Positions 49,292-59,461 of a DNA stretch of 64,000 bases are shown one piece after another; position 1 is the stretch's first letter, and every line of letters starts with the position of its first letter. Location: the NCBI GenBank assembly GCA_910822395.1, contig OU365335.1, positions 1,984,001 through 2,048,000 on the forward strand. The letters are read 5' to 3'. The translations under genes were made by a program, and so were the position numbers. The stretch comes from Pseudoclavibacter triregionum (lineage in GTDB: Bacteria > Actinomycetota > Actinomycetes > Actinomycetales > Microbacteriaceae). The notes beneath the pieces are model-generated. The model had not been told where the DNA came from. It saw only the letters and a list, made by a program, of their open reading frames with translations, and ran no database searches.

Positions 49292-51976
49292 GTGACTGAG
49301 CAAACGAAGCCCACCCTCATGGTCATCGACGGGCACTCGCTCGCCTTCCGCGCGTTCTTCGCCCTCCCGGTCGACTCCTTCGTCACCGCCGACGGGCAGC
49401 ACACGAACGGCATCCACGGCTTCATCTCGATGCTCCTCACCCTGCTCAAGGACGAGGACCCGACCCACCTCGCCGTCGCCTTCGACATCTCGCGGCACTC
49501 CTTCCGCACCCGCGAGTACCCCGAGTACAAGGCCACCCGCGACGCGACGCCGCCGGAGTTCAAGGGCCAGGTGCCGCTCCTCATCGACGCGCTCCACGCC
49601 ATGGGCGTGCAGACGCTCACGAAGGAGGACTACGAGGCCGACGACATCCTCGCCACGCTCGCCCGCCGCGGCCGCGAGGAGGGCTTCAAGGTGCTCGTCG
49701 TCTCGGGCGACCGCGACACGATCCAGCTCGTCACCGACGACGTGACCCTGCTCTACCCCTCGACGCAGGGCGTCTCGAAGCTCAAGCGCTACGACCCGGA
49801 GGCCGTGCAGGAGCGCTACGGCATCCGCCCCGAGCAGTACCCCGACATCGCCGCGCTCGTCGGCGAGAAGAGCGACAACCTCCCGGGCGTCCCGAAGGTC
49901 GGCGAGAAGACCGCGGCGAAGTGGGTCAACCAGTGGGGCTCGCTGCAGGCCATCGTCGAGCACGAGGACGAGATCGGCGGCAAGGTCGGCGAGTCGTTCC
50001 GCGAGCACAAGGAGGAGGCGCTGCGGAACCGCCGCCTCAACCGCCTCGTCGACGACGTCGAGCTGCCCGTCGGGCCCGCCGACCTCGAGCGGGGCCGGAT
50101 CGACGTGGAGGCGGTGCGCGAGGTGTTCACGCGCCTCCAGTTCCGCACGCTCCAGGAGCGGGTGCTCAAGCTCGCCGCCGAGGACGGCGCCGAGCCCTCC
50201 GACCGCGCCGAGGAGGCCGCCGCGAAGGTGCCGGTGCGCCCGAACCTCATCGACGAGGAGCTCGCCGCCTGGATCCGCGTGCAGGAGAAGGCGTGCCCCG
50301 ACGGCCTCGGGCTCGAGCTGCTGGAGCTCGGCGAGGACCGCTACCGCGTCGGCCTCGCCGGCGAGGAGGCGACGAGCTTCGAGTGGAAGCCGGGCGGCCA
50401 CGACTATGCCCTCTTCGAGGAGTGGCTGCGCTCCGACTCCCCGAAGCGGATGTTCGACGCGAAGCCGCAGCTCAAGTCGTTCATGGACGCCGGCGTCGAG
50501 CTCGGCGGCCAGGTCGTCGACGCGCAGGTGAGCGCGTGGCTCACGCGCCCCCAGAACGCGCCGAAGCGCCTCGCCGAGCTCGTGCAGCAGATGCTCGACG
50601 AGCAGCTGCCCGAGGGGGACCCGAACGAGCTGCTCTCCGTCGAGGCGATCGAGGGCGGCGACGACGCCGAGCGCGACTTCGCCGCGAGCGACGCGTGGTA
50701 CCTCCGCCGCGCCGGCCGGGCCGCCGACGAGCGCCTGCCCGAGCCGACGCGATCGGTGCTCTCGGACATCGAGGCGCCGCTCGAGCCGGTGCTCGCGCGC
50801 ATGGAGCGCCAGGGCGTCGCGATCGACCGCGAGCTCCTCCAGGGCCTCGCCGACGACCTCTCCGAGCGGATCGTCGGCTACGAGAAGGCCGCCTTCGAGG
50901 CCATCGGCGGCACCGAGATCAACCTCGGCTCGCCGAAGCAGCTCCAGACCGTGCTCTTCGAGCAGCTCGAGATGCCGAAGACCCGCAAGACGAAGACCGG
51001 CTACTCGACCGACGCCGACTCGCTCGCCGAGCTCGAGCGCACCTCGCCGCACCCCTTCCTCGGGGCGCTGCGTCAGCACCGCGACGCGACGAAGCTGCGC
51101 TCGATGATGGAGACGCTGCTCAAGGCCATCCGGGCCGACGGGCGCATCCACACCACCTACGTGCAGACGGGCTCTGCGACGGGGCGCCTCGCCTCGACCG
51201 ACCCGAACCTCCAGAACATCCCGATCCGCTCGGAGGAGGGACGCCAGGTGCGCCGCGCCTTCGTGCACGGCGAGGGCTTCGAGACGCTCTTCACGGCCGA
51301 CTACTCGCAGGTCGAGATGCGCATCATGGCGCACCTCTCGGGCGACGACGCGCTCATCGAGGCGTTCAACCGCGGCGAGGACCTCCACCGCTTCGTCGGC
51401 TCGCAGGTCTTCGGCGTCGCGCCGGAGGACGTCACCCCGGCGATGCGCTCGAAGGTGAAGGCGATGTCGTACGGCCTGGCCTACGGGCTCTCGGCCTTCG
51501 GCCTCTCGAAGCAGCTGCAGATCGAGGTCTCCGAGGCGAAGGACCTCATGGCGGGCTACTTCTCGCGCTTCGGCGAGGTGCGCGACTACCTCCGGAACGT
51601 CGTGCTCCAGGCGCGCGAGGACGGCTATACGGAGACGATCTTCGGCCGCCGCCGTCCCTTCCCCGACCTCAACTCGACGAACCGGCTCGCGCGCGAGAAC
51701 GCCGAGCGCGCGGCGCTCAACTCGCCGATCCAGGGCTCGGCCGCCGACATCATCAAGGTCGCCATGCTCGGCGTCGACCGGCGCATCCGCGAGGAGGGGC
51801 TCGGCTCGCGCATGCTCCTCCAGGTGCACGACGAGCTCGTGCTCGAGGCCGCGCCCGGGGAGGTCGACGACCTCGAGCAGATCGTCCGCGAGGAGATGGG
51901 CGGGGCCGCGAAGCTCTCCGTGCCGCTCGACGTGAACGTCGGCTCGGGCCCGAACTGGGACGAGGCCGGCCACTGA
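49292..51976 (+). CDS. polA: DNA polymerase I
   Basis: PolA (894 aa) fills gaps and removes RNA primers. The N-terminal 5'-nuclease domain has LMVIDGHSLAFRAFFALP, YKATRDATPPEFK and DNLPGVPKVGEKTA. The middle domain lacks the FDTET-type residues needed for 3'-5' proofreading, as in other actinobacterial PolA. The polymerase domain has motif A TADYSQVEMRIMAHLSGD, motif B RSKVKAMSYGLAYGL and motif C LQVHDELVLE. The start at GTG 49292 fits a leaderless mRNA; GTG 49283 would add three residues. Confidence 0.97.
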   Translation: MTEQTKPTLMVIDGHSLAFRAFFALPVDSFVTADGQHTNGIHGFISMLLTLLKDEDPTHLAVAFDISRHSFRTREYPEYKATRDATPPEFKGQVPLLIDALHAMGVQTLTKEDYEADDILATLARRGREEGFKVLVVSGDRDTIQLVTDDVTLLYPSTQGVSKLKRYDPEAVQERYGIRPEQYPDIAALVGEKSDNLPGVPKVGEKTAAKWVNQWGSLQAIVEHEDEIGGKVGESFREHKEEALRNRRLNRLVDDVELPVGPADLERGRIDVEAVREVFTRLQFRTLQERVLKLAAEDGAEPSDRAEEAAAKVPVRPNLIDEELAAWIRVQEKACPDGLGLELLELGEDRYRVGLAGEEATSFEWKPGGHDYALFEEWLRSDSPKRMFDAKPQLKSFMDAGVELGGQVVDAQVSAWLTRPQNAPKRLAELVQQMLDEQLPEGDPNELLSVEAIEGGDDAERDFAASDAWYLRRAGRAADERLPEPTRSVLSDIEAPLEPVLARMERQGVAIDRELLQGLADDLSERIVGYEKAAFEAIGGTEINLGSPKQLQTVLFEQLEMPKTRKTKTGYSTDADSLAELERTSPHPFLGALRQHRDATKLRSMMETLLKAIRADGRIHTTYVQTGSATGRLASTDPNLQNIPIRSEEGRQVRRAFVHGEGFETLFTADYSQVEMRIMAHLSGDDALIEAFNRGEDLHRFVGSQVFGVAPEDVTPAMRSKVKAMSYGLAYGLSAFGLSKQLQIEVSEAKDLMAGYFSRFGEVRDYLRNVVLQAREDGYTETIFGRRRPFPDLNSTNRLARENAERAALNSPIQGSAADIIKVAMLGVDRRIREEGLGSRMLLQVHDELVLEAAPGEVDDLEQIVREEMGGAAKLSVPLDVNVGSGPNWDEAGH

Positions 51977-51999
51977 GCCGAGGGGACGGCGCATCCGGG

Positions 52000-52377
52000 T
52001 TGCCCGACCCCTCCGCGGAGGAGGCGGGCTACGCGCGCCTGCGCTCGGACGCGCTCGCCGAGCGCAGCGCGCTCATCGAGGCGCGCGTGCGACGGGGCGA
52101 GGATCCGCTCGACGTCATCGCGGAGCTGCCCGAGCTCGAGGACGACCTCGTGCGGGGGCTGCGGGATCGCGCGCTCGACGACGAGGGGCTCGCGGCGCAG
52201 TACGCACTCGCGCGGCACCTCCAGCGCGATCGCGGGCGGGAGGACGCCGAGTGGTACCGGGCGCAGGCGGACGCCGTGGACGCGCGCCTCTTCCGGACGA
52301 TCGGCCTCGAGCATCCGCGCCTCGCCCGCGCCGCCTGGCGCGCCCTCGCCCGCGTCACCCCGCCCCGCGACGGCTGA
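52000..52377 (+). CDS. Small helical hypothetical protein after polA
   Basis: An open frame of about 125 residues with coding-like codon use follows polA after 23 bp. The only plausible early start is TTG 52000. Its sequence (for example RRGEDPLDVIAELPELEDDL and QYALARHLQRDRGREDAEWY) looks like a compact charged helical protein. I do not recognise a family. No good ribosome binding site is seen, so it may be translated by coupling to polA or start elsewhere. Confidence 0.5.
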   Translation: MPDPSAEEAGYARLRSDALAERSALIEARVRRGEDPLDVIAELPELEDDLVRGLRDRALDDEGLAAQYALARHLQRDRGREDAEWYRAQADAVDARLFRTIGLEHPRLARAAWRALARVTPPRDG

Positions 52378-52383
52378 GGCGTT

Positions 52384-52440
52384 CTGTGCGCCGGTGGTGT
52401 CGAGACGCTCGCTGCGCTCGCTCCTCAACCACCTGCACAG
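52384..52440. repeat. REP-like palindromic element
   Basis: A palindrome with core GGTGGTGTCGAGACG ... CTCCTCAACCACC (52393-52433) around GCTCGCTGCGCTCGC, extended by CTGTGC/GCACAG at its ends. It belongs to the same family as the pair at 48624-48712. It lies between the small gene and the DUF885 gene. Confidence 0.85.
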
Positions 52441-52505
52441 CGACCCCAACGAAGACGCGAACTTCCCTCGTCCGCCGCCCTCGACGTCGAATCGTTCCGC
52501 GTCGC

Positions 52506-52511
52506 TATGGT
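52506..52511 (+). promoter_or_regulatory. -10 box of the leaderless DUF885 gene
   Basis: TATGGT ends 7 nt before ATG 52519. Confidence 0.5.
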
Positions 52512-52518
52512 GCTGGGC

Positions 52519-54195
52519 ATGACCGACACCACCGCACCCCGTCCGCAGACCGCGCTCGACCGGGTCGCCGAGCGCTGGGCCGACACCGAAGTCGAGCTCG
52601 CGCCCGAGCTTCGCGTCGAGCTGGGCCTCGACGGCGACACCGCCGAGTACAACGACTACTCGCCCGCCTCCTTCGACGCCGAGCGCAGCGCCGTCCGCGC
52701 CGCCCTCGACGAGATCCGCGCCACGCCCGAGCAGGATGACGTCGACCGCGTCACGAAGCTCGAGCTCGAGCGCGTCCTCGGCCTCCAGCTCGAGCGCCTC
52801 GACGCCGGCCTCGGCTACCGCGAGCTCAACAACATCGCCTCGCCCGCCCAGGGCGCGCGCATGATCTTCGACCTCATGAAGCAGGACTCCGCCGAGGACT
52901 TCGACGCGATCGCCCGCCGCATGGGGAACCTCCCCGCCGCGCTCGCCGGCTACGAGGAGACGCTCCGAGAGGGCGCCGAGAAGGGCATCGTCGCCGCGAA
53001 GCGCCAGGTCCGCGAGGTCATCGAGCAGACCCGCGAGTACGCGAAGGCCGACGGCTTCTTCACGAAGCTCGCGACCGGCGAGGCCGCGACGAAGGCCGCC
53101 GACTCCGCCCTCCAGGCGCAGCTCGGCCGCGGCGCCGAGCAGGCCCGCGAGGCCTACGCGAAGCTCGCCGACTTCCTCGAGTCCGAGTACCTCCCGAAGG
53201 CCGCCGAGCAGGACGCCGTCGGCCGCGAGCTCTACGCGCTCAACTCGCGCGCCTTCCTCGGCGCGACGATCGACCTCGACGAGACCTACGAGTGGGGCAA
53301 GGAGGAGCTCGCGCGGATGACCGCCGAGCAGGAGGCCATCGCCGACGAGATCCTCCCGGGCGCCACCGTCCAGGAGGCGATCGCCCATCTCGAGCAGGAC
53401 CCGTCCCGCAAGCTCCACTCGACCGATGAGCTGCGCGAGTGGATGCAGTCGACCTCCGATCGCGCCATTGAGGAGCTCGGCCGCACCCACTTCGACATCC
53501 CGGAGCCCATGCGCCGCCTCGAGTGCATGATCGCCCCGACCGAGGAGGGCGCGATCTACTACACGGGCCCCTCGGACGACTTCTCCCGCCCCGGCCGCAT
53601 GTGGTGGTCGGTCACGCCCGACACGACCGACTTCGACACGTGGCGCGAGCTCACGACCGTCTACCACGAGGGCGTCCCGGGCCACCACCTCCAGATCGCC
53701 CGCGCGACCTACGTGAAGGACCAGCTCAACTCGTGGCGCCGCCGCAACTGGACGAGCGGCCACGGCGAGGGCTGGGCGCTCTACGCCGAGCGCCTCATGG
53801 CGCAGCTCGGCTACCTCGACGACCCCGCCGATCGCCTCGGCATGCTCGACGGCCAGCGCATGCGCGCCGCCCGCGTCGTGCTCGACCTCGGCGTCCACCT
53901 CGGCAAGGAGGTGCCGGAGGGCGGCAAGATCTGGGACTACGACTACGCGCTCGACTTCATGTCGAAGAACGTGAACATGAACGAGGGCTTCGTCCGCTTC
54001 GAGGTGAACCGCTACTTCGGCTGGCCCGGCCAGGCGCCCGCCTACAAGATCGGCCAGCGCATCTGGGAGGAGGTGCGCGCCGAGTCGGAGCGCCGCGAGG
54101 GCGACGCCTTCGACCTCAAGGCGTGGCACACGAAGGCGCTGAACCTCGGCGGCATCGGCCTCGACACGCTCAAGCAGGTCATGCTCGGCGAGTAG
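52519..54195 (+). CDS. DUF885 family protein (putative zinc peptidase)
   Basis: A 558-residue, mostly helical, cytoplasmic DUF885 protein; no signal peptide is seen. The hallmark [16 protein letters not shown] gives an HExxxxHH-like metal site, followed by [15 protein letters not shown] with a further glutamate, the pattern of a zinc metallopeptidase. Substrate and role are not known. The N-terminal half carries long charged helices. ATG 52519 fits a leaderless transcript. It is bounded upstream by a REP element and downstream by a hairpin, so it is probably a single-gene unit. Confidence 0.88.
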   Translation: MTDTTAPRPQTALDRVAERWADTEVELAPELRVELGLDGDTAEYNDYSPASFDAERSAVRAALDEIRATPEQDDVDRVTKLELERVLGLQLERLDAGLGYRELNNIASPAQGARMIFDLMKQDSAEDFDAIARRMGNLPAALAGYEETLREGAEKGIVAAKRQVREVIEQTREYAKADGFFTKLATGEAATKAADSALQAQLGRGAEQAREAYAKLADFLESEYLPKAAEQDAVGRELYALNSRAFLGATIDLDETYEWGKEELARMTAEQEAIADEILPGATVQEAIAHLEQDPSRKLHSTDELREWMQSTSDRAIEELGRTHFDIPEPMRRLECMIAPTEEGAIYYTGPSDDFSRPGRMWWSVTPDTTDFDTWRELTTVYHEGVPGHHLQIARATYVKDQLNSWRRRNWTSGHGEGWALYAERLMAQLGYLDDPADRLGMLDGQRMRAARVVLDLGVHLGKEVPEGGKIWDYDYALDFMSKNVNMNEGFVRFEVNRYFGWPGQAPAYKIGQRIWEEVRAESERREGDAFDLKAWHTKALNLGGIGLDTLKQVMLGE

Positions 54196-54236
54196 CCGGG
54201 CGAGAGGGCCGGATGGCGTCGTCCGGCACCGCGACG

Positions 54237-54266
54237 GCGGGCGCGCTCCCTCGGAGGCGCGCCCGC
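54237..54266 (+). terminator. Hairpin terminator after the DUF885 gene
   Basis: A 10-bp GC-only stem (54237-54246 with 54257-54266) around a CTCC/GGAG-containing loop. The rest of the 223-bp gap shows a possible TAGCCT -10 (54354-54359) for the next operon. Confidence 0.65.
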
Positions 54267-54418
54267 CTCGTCGTCTCCGGGTCGTTCACGATCGAGCTGA
54301 AGACGAGCGGCGCGCCGCGGGACAATCCGCTCGACGGGCCCGCGCCCGCGGGGTAGCCTGCTGCCATCGACGGCATCGACGCCGCCGATTCCACCGCATG
54401 CGAGACAAGGGAGTCTTC

Positions 54419-55942
<1,524 letters not shown>

Positions 55943-56013
55943 TCCGGGCCGCCGCCGTGCCGGCAGCCCTCCCGCCGACCCCCCACCGACACCTCAGCAC
56001 AAAGGAGTGCGAC

Positions 56014-57042
56014 ATGTCCGACACCATGACCGCCGCCACCGTCACCGCCTTCGGCGAGCCGCTCGCCGTCGGCGAGACCGCCCGGCCCGTTCCCGGCCCC
56101 ACCCAGGCCCTCGTGAAGCTGCTCGCGAGCGGCGTCTGCCACACCGACCTCCACGCCGCCGAGGGCGACTGGCCCGTCAAGCCGACGCCGCCGTTCATCC
56201 CCGGCCACGAGGGCGTCGGCGTCGTCGAGGCGATCGGCGACGCCGTGACCGACCTCGCCGTCGGCGACCTCGTCGGCAACGCCTGGCTCTGGAGCGCCTG
56301 CGGCGCCTGCGAGCACTGCGAGACGGGCTGGGAGACGCTCTGCGAGCAGCAGCAGAACGGCGGCTACTCGGTCGACGGCTCCTTCGGCGAGTACATGCTC
56401 GTCGAGAGCCGCTTCGCCGCCCGCATCCCGGAGGGGGCCGACCCGCTCGAGGTCGCCCCCGTCCTCTGCGCGGGCGTCACCGTGTACAAGGGCCTCAAGA
56501 TGACCGGGGCCCGGCCGGGCCAGTGGGTCGTCATCTCCGGCATCGGCGGCCTCGGCCACATCGCGGTGCAGTACGCGGTCGCGATGGGGCTGCGCGTCGC
56601 CGCCGTCGACATCGCCGACGACAAGCTCGAGCTCGCGATCCGCCACGGCGCGGAGGTGACGGTCAACGCGCGGAACGCGGACCCGACCGAGGCGATCCAG
56701 GGCGCCACCGGCGGCGGGGCGCACGGCGTGCTCGTCACCGCCGTCCACCCCTCTGCCTTCGGCCAGGCGATCGGCATGGCGCGCCGCGGCGGCACGATCG
56801 TGTTCAACGGGCTCCCGCCGGGGGACTTCCCCGCGCCGATCTTCGAGGTCGTGCTCCGGGGGCTCACGATCCGCGGCTCGATCGTCGGCACACGGCGCGA
56901 CATGGCGGAGGCGCTCGACTTCTACGCGCGCGGCCTCATCCACCCGACCGTCGCCGGGCGGAAGCTCGACGAGGTGAACGACATCTTCCGCGAGATGCAC
57001 GAGGGCAAGATCGACGGCCGCATGGTCATCGACTTCCGCTGA
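56014..57042 (+). CDS. adhP: Zinc-dependent alcohol dehydrogenase (AdhP type)
   Basis: A 342-residue zinc alcohol dehydrogenase. Catalytic zinc ligands are in GVCHTDLHA and the GHEGVG histidine. The structural zinc site is CGACEHCETGWETLC, and the NAD fold is VISGIGGLGHIAVQYA. This is the AdhP/AdhA type that oxidises ethanol and other primary alcohols. ATG 56014 is chosen because AAAGGAG lies 7 nt upstream. It follows the aldehyde dehydrogenase by 71 bp, so the alcohol product pathway is probably alcohol to aldehyde to acid. Confidence 0.94.
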   Translation: MSDTMTAATVTAFGEPLAVGETARPVPGPTQALVKLLASGVCHTDLHAAEGDWPVKPTPPFIPGHEGVGVVEAIGDAVTDLAVGDLVGNAWLWSACGACEHCETGWETLCEQQQNGGYSVDGSFGEYMLVESRFAARIPEGADPLEVAPVLCAGVTVYKGLKMTGARPGQWVVISGIGGLGHIAVQYAVAMGLRVAAVDIADDKLELAIRHGAEVTVNARNADPTEAIQGATGGGAHGVLVTAVHPSAFGQAIGMARRGGTIVFNGLPPGDFPAPIFEVVLRGLTIRGSIVGTRRDMAEALDFYARGLIHPTVAGRKLDEVNDIFREMHEGKIDGRMVIDFR

Positions 57043-57135
57043 TCCCCTGTCCGCTGGCCCCTGCGGGGCGGCGACCCTGTCCGGCCGCCGCCCCGCAGGG
57101 GCCCGCCGCCCGGAGCACACGAGAGGAGCGTCGCC

Positions 57136-57537
57136 ATGGCGGAGCGCATCCCGCCGGCCGCCGTCGAGGCGCGGCCGGCGATCGAGGGGGAGGTCGCCTC
57201 CCGCATCGGCTACACGCAGGCCGCGTGCGAGCTCATCGCGCGGCTCGCCGAGCGGCACGGGCCGCTCATGTTCCACCAGTCCGGCGGCTGCTGCGACGGC
57301 TCGGCGCCTATGTGCTACCCGGAGGGCGAGTTCCTCACGGGGCCCGCCGACATCCTGCTCGGCGTCGCCGAGATCCCCGGCGCGGGCGAGGTGGCGTTCT
57401 GGATGTCGCGGGAGCAGTTCGAGTACTGGCGGCACACCCGCCTCCTCGTCGACGTCGTCGACGGCCGAGGCTCGGGCTTCTCGCTCGAGTCGCCCGAGGG
57501 CAGGCGGTTCCTCATCCGCTCCACGCTCATCGGCTAG
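57136..57537 (+). CDS. DUF779 protein
   Basis: A 133-residue DUF779 protein. The signature FHQSGGCCDGSAPMCYPEGEF carries three cysteines that could bind a metal or form a disulfide. DUF779 genes are typically found beside ExaC/AcoD-type aldehyde dehydrogenases, as here. The function is unknown; an accessory or stabilising role is an inference from linkage. GAGAGGAG precedes the ATG. Confidence 0.88.
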   Translation: MAERIPPAAVEARPAIEGEVASRIGYTQAACELIARLAERHGPLMFHQSGGCCDGSAPMCYPEGEFLTGPADILLGVAEIPGAGEVAFWMSREQFEYWRHTRLLVDVVDGRGSGFSLESPEGRRFLIRSTLIG

Positions 57538-57608
57538 CCGCTGCGCAGGCGTCCCGCGCGGCGATCGCACCCGCCCGGCGGGGGCGACGACGCGCCATCC
57601 CGGGCGTG

Positions 57609-57637
57609 TTGCCTGAGGTGGCGCGGATGACTAGGCT
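57609..57637 (+). promoter_or_regulatory. rpsA promoter
   Basis: TTGCCT (57609-57614) and TAGGCT (57632-57637) are separated by 17 bp. This is the best sigma70-type promoter in the window apart from the iron-regulated one. It leaves a leader of about 110 nt before rpsA, which contains a small hairpin (GTCCA/TGGAC). Confidence 0.7.
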
Positions 57638-57752
57638 GTCCGGGTGCGCAGTGTGCGCGCAAACCCTGTCCATTTCCCTGGACGGCTCGAGGCCCGGCTC
57701 CGCCGGCCGCGTCGTCCCAGGCCGACTCCCTATCCGACCGGAGCGCTCCTAC

Positions 57753-59204
57753 ATGACCACGACTACGTCCGACAAGGCAGCCAAGCAGGTCGCCATCAAC
57801 GACATCGGCTCGGCTGACGACTTCCTTGCGGCGGTCGAACAGACCCTCAAGTTCTTCAACGACGGCGACCTCATCGAGGGCAGCGTCGTCCGCATCGACC
57901 GCGACGAGGTGCTCCTCGACGTCGGCTACAAGACCGAGGGCGTCATCCCCTCGCGCGAGCTCTCGATCAAGCACGACGTCGACCCGAACGAGGTCGTCAA
58001 GGTCGGCGACACCGTCGAGGCCCTTGTCCTCCAGAAGGAGGACAAGGAGGGCCGGCTCATCCTCTCGAAGAAGCGCGCCCAGTACGAGCGCGCCTGGGGC
58101 GATGTGGAGCGCATCAAGGAGGAGGACGGCGTCGTCACCGGCACCGTCATCGAGGTCGTCAAGGGCGGCCTCATCGTCGACATCGGCCTCCGCGGCTTCC
58201 TCCCGGCCTCGCTCATCGAGCTCCGCCGCGTCCGCGACCTCACGCCGTACCTCGGCCAGGAGATCGAGGCGAAGATCCTCGAGCTCGACAAGAACCGCAA
58301 CAACGTCGTGCTCTCGCGCCGCGCGCTCCTCGAGCAGACGCAGTCCGAGACCCGCTCGAACTTCCTCAACAACCTCCAGAAGGGGCAGGTCCGCAAGGGC
58401 GTCGTCTCCTCGATCGTCAACTTCGGCGCGTTCGTCGACCTCGGCGGGGTCGACGGCCTCGTCCACGTCTCCGAGCTTTCGTGGAAGCACATCGAGCACG
58501 CCTCCGAGGTCGTCGAGGTGGGCCAGGAGGTCACCGTCGAGATCCTCGAGGTCGACCTCGACCGCGAGCGCGTCTCGCTGTCGCTCAAGGCGACGCAGGA
58601 GGACCCGTGGCAGGTCCTCGCCCGCACGCACGCGATCGGCCAGATCGCCCCGGGCAAGGTCACGAAGCTCGTCCCGTTCGGCGCCTTCGTCCGCGTCGCG
58701 GACGGCATCGAGGGCCTCGTGCACATCTCGGAGCTCTCGACGGGCCACGTCGAGCTCGCGGAGCAGGTCGTCTCGGTGGGCCAGGAGCTCTTCGTGAAGA
58801 TCATCGACATCGACCTCGACCGCCGTCGCATCTCGCTCTCGCTCAAGCAGGCGAACGAGGGCGTCGACCCCGAGGGCACCGAGTTCGACCCGGCCCTCTA
58901 CGGCATGCTCGCCGAGTACGACGAGGCCGGCAACTACAAGTACCCGGAGGGCTTCGACCCGGAGACCAACGAGTGGAAGGAAGGCTTCGAGCAGCAGCGC
59001 GAGGCCTGGGAGCAGGAGTACGCCCTCGCTCAGAGCCGCTGGGAGGCCCACAAGAAGCAGGTCGCCGCGGCCCTCGAGGCCGAGCAGTCGAACGAGGCCG
59101 TCACGGCCGGTCCGGCGTCCTTCTCGAGCGAGTCGACCGGCGCGGGCACCCTCGCCGACGACGAGTCGCTCGCGGCGCTCCGCGAGAAGCTCGTCGGCAA
59201 CTAG
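57753..59204 (+). CDS. rpsA: 30S ribosomal protein S1
   Basis: RpsA (483 aa) binds mRNA at the 30S subunit and helps it load. Four S1 domains are visible, starting near DGDLIEGSVVRIDRDEVLL, DGVVTGTVIEVVKGGLIVD, KGQVRKGVVSSIVNFGAFV and PGKVTKLVPFGAFVRVADG. A long acidic/Gln-rich tail (QQREAWEQEYALAQSRWE) follows. Four domains is the usual actinobacterial number. ATG 57753 follows a weak GGAG. A strong hairpin ends the gene. The position after polA and before coaE is the conserved actinobacterial order. Confidence 0.97.
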   Translation: MTTTTSDKAAKQVAINDIGSADDFLAAVEQTLKFFNDGDLIEGSVVRIDRDEVLLDVGYKTEGVIPSRELSIKHDVDPNEVVKVGDTVEALVLQKEDKEGRLILSKKRAQYERAWGDVERIKEEDGVVTGTVIEVVKGGLIVDIGLRGFLPASLIELRRVRDLTPYLGQEIEAKILELDKNRNNVVLSRRALLEQTQSETRSNFLNNLQKGQVRKGVVSSIVNFGAFVDLGGVDGLVHVSELSWKHIEHASEVVEVGQEVTVEILEVDLDRERVSLSLKATQEDPWQVLARTHAIGQIAPGKVTKLVPFGAFVRVADGIEGLVHISELSTGHVELAEQVVSVGQELFVKIIDIDLDRRRISLSLKQANEGVDPEGTEFDPALYGMLAEYDEAGNYKYPEGFDPETNEWKEGFEQQREAWEQEYALAQSRWEAHKKQVAAALEAEQSNEAVTAGPASFSSESTGAGTLADDESLAALREKLVGN

Positions 59205-59232
59205 CCGTCGCGCGCTCGTCGCACGTCCAGCA

Positions 59233-59264
59233 CGGAGGGCGGTCCCGGAAGGGGCCGCCCTCCG
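59233..59264 (+). terminator. Hairpin terminator after rpsA
   Basis: A 14-bp stem (59233-59246 with 59251-59264, one T-G pair) with a GGAA tetraloop. Confidence 0.85.
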
Positions 59265-59375
59265 GCGTCGCTAGGCCCGAGCGGCGAGGTGTCCGAGCGC
59301 GCCCGGCGACCGACCGGATACGGATCGCCCATGGCCGCTGTGCTCGCGCCCATCCCCGCCCGAGCTGAGCCTCGG

Positions 59376-59381
59376 TAGGCT
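59376..59381 (+). promoter_or_regulatory. -10 box upstream of the GabD-type gene
   Basis: TAGGCT lies 80 nt before the start at 59462. No convincing -35 is visible. The remainder of the 257-bp gap from 59205 holds only the rpsA terminator. Confidence 0.4.
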
Positions 59382-59461
59382 CGCGCCAGCCGTGCCCCCA
59401 TCCCGCACGGGATCGAAGCCCGCACGCGCGGGCACCTCACACGCCGACCGAAAGGACGCGC

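Noticed and set aside
57638-57752. Structured autoregulatory leader of rpsA
   Set aside because: Only short hairpins are visible, and they do not match a known S1-binding architecture, so no element is claimed.
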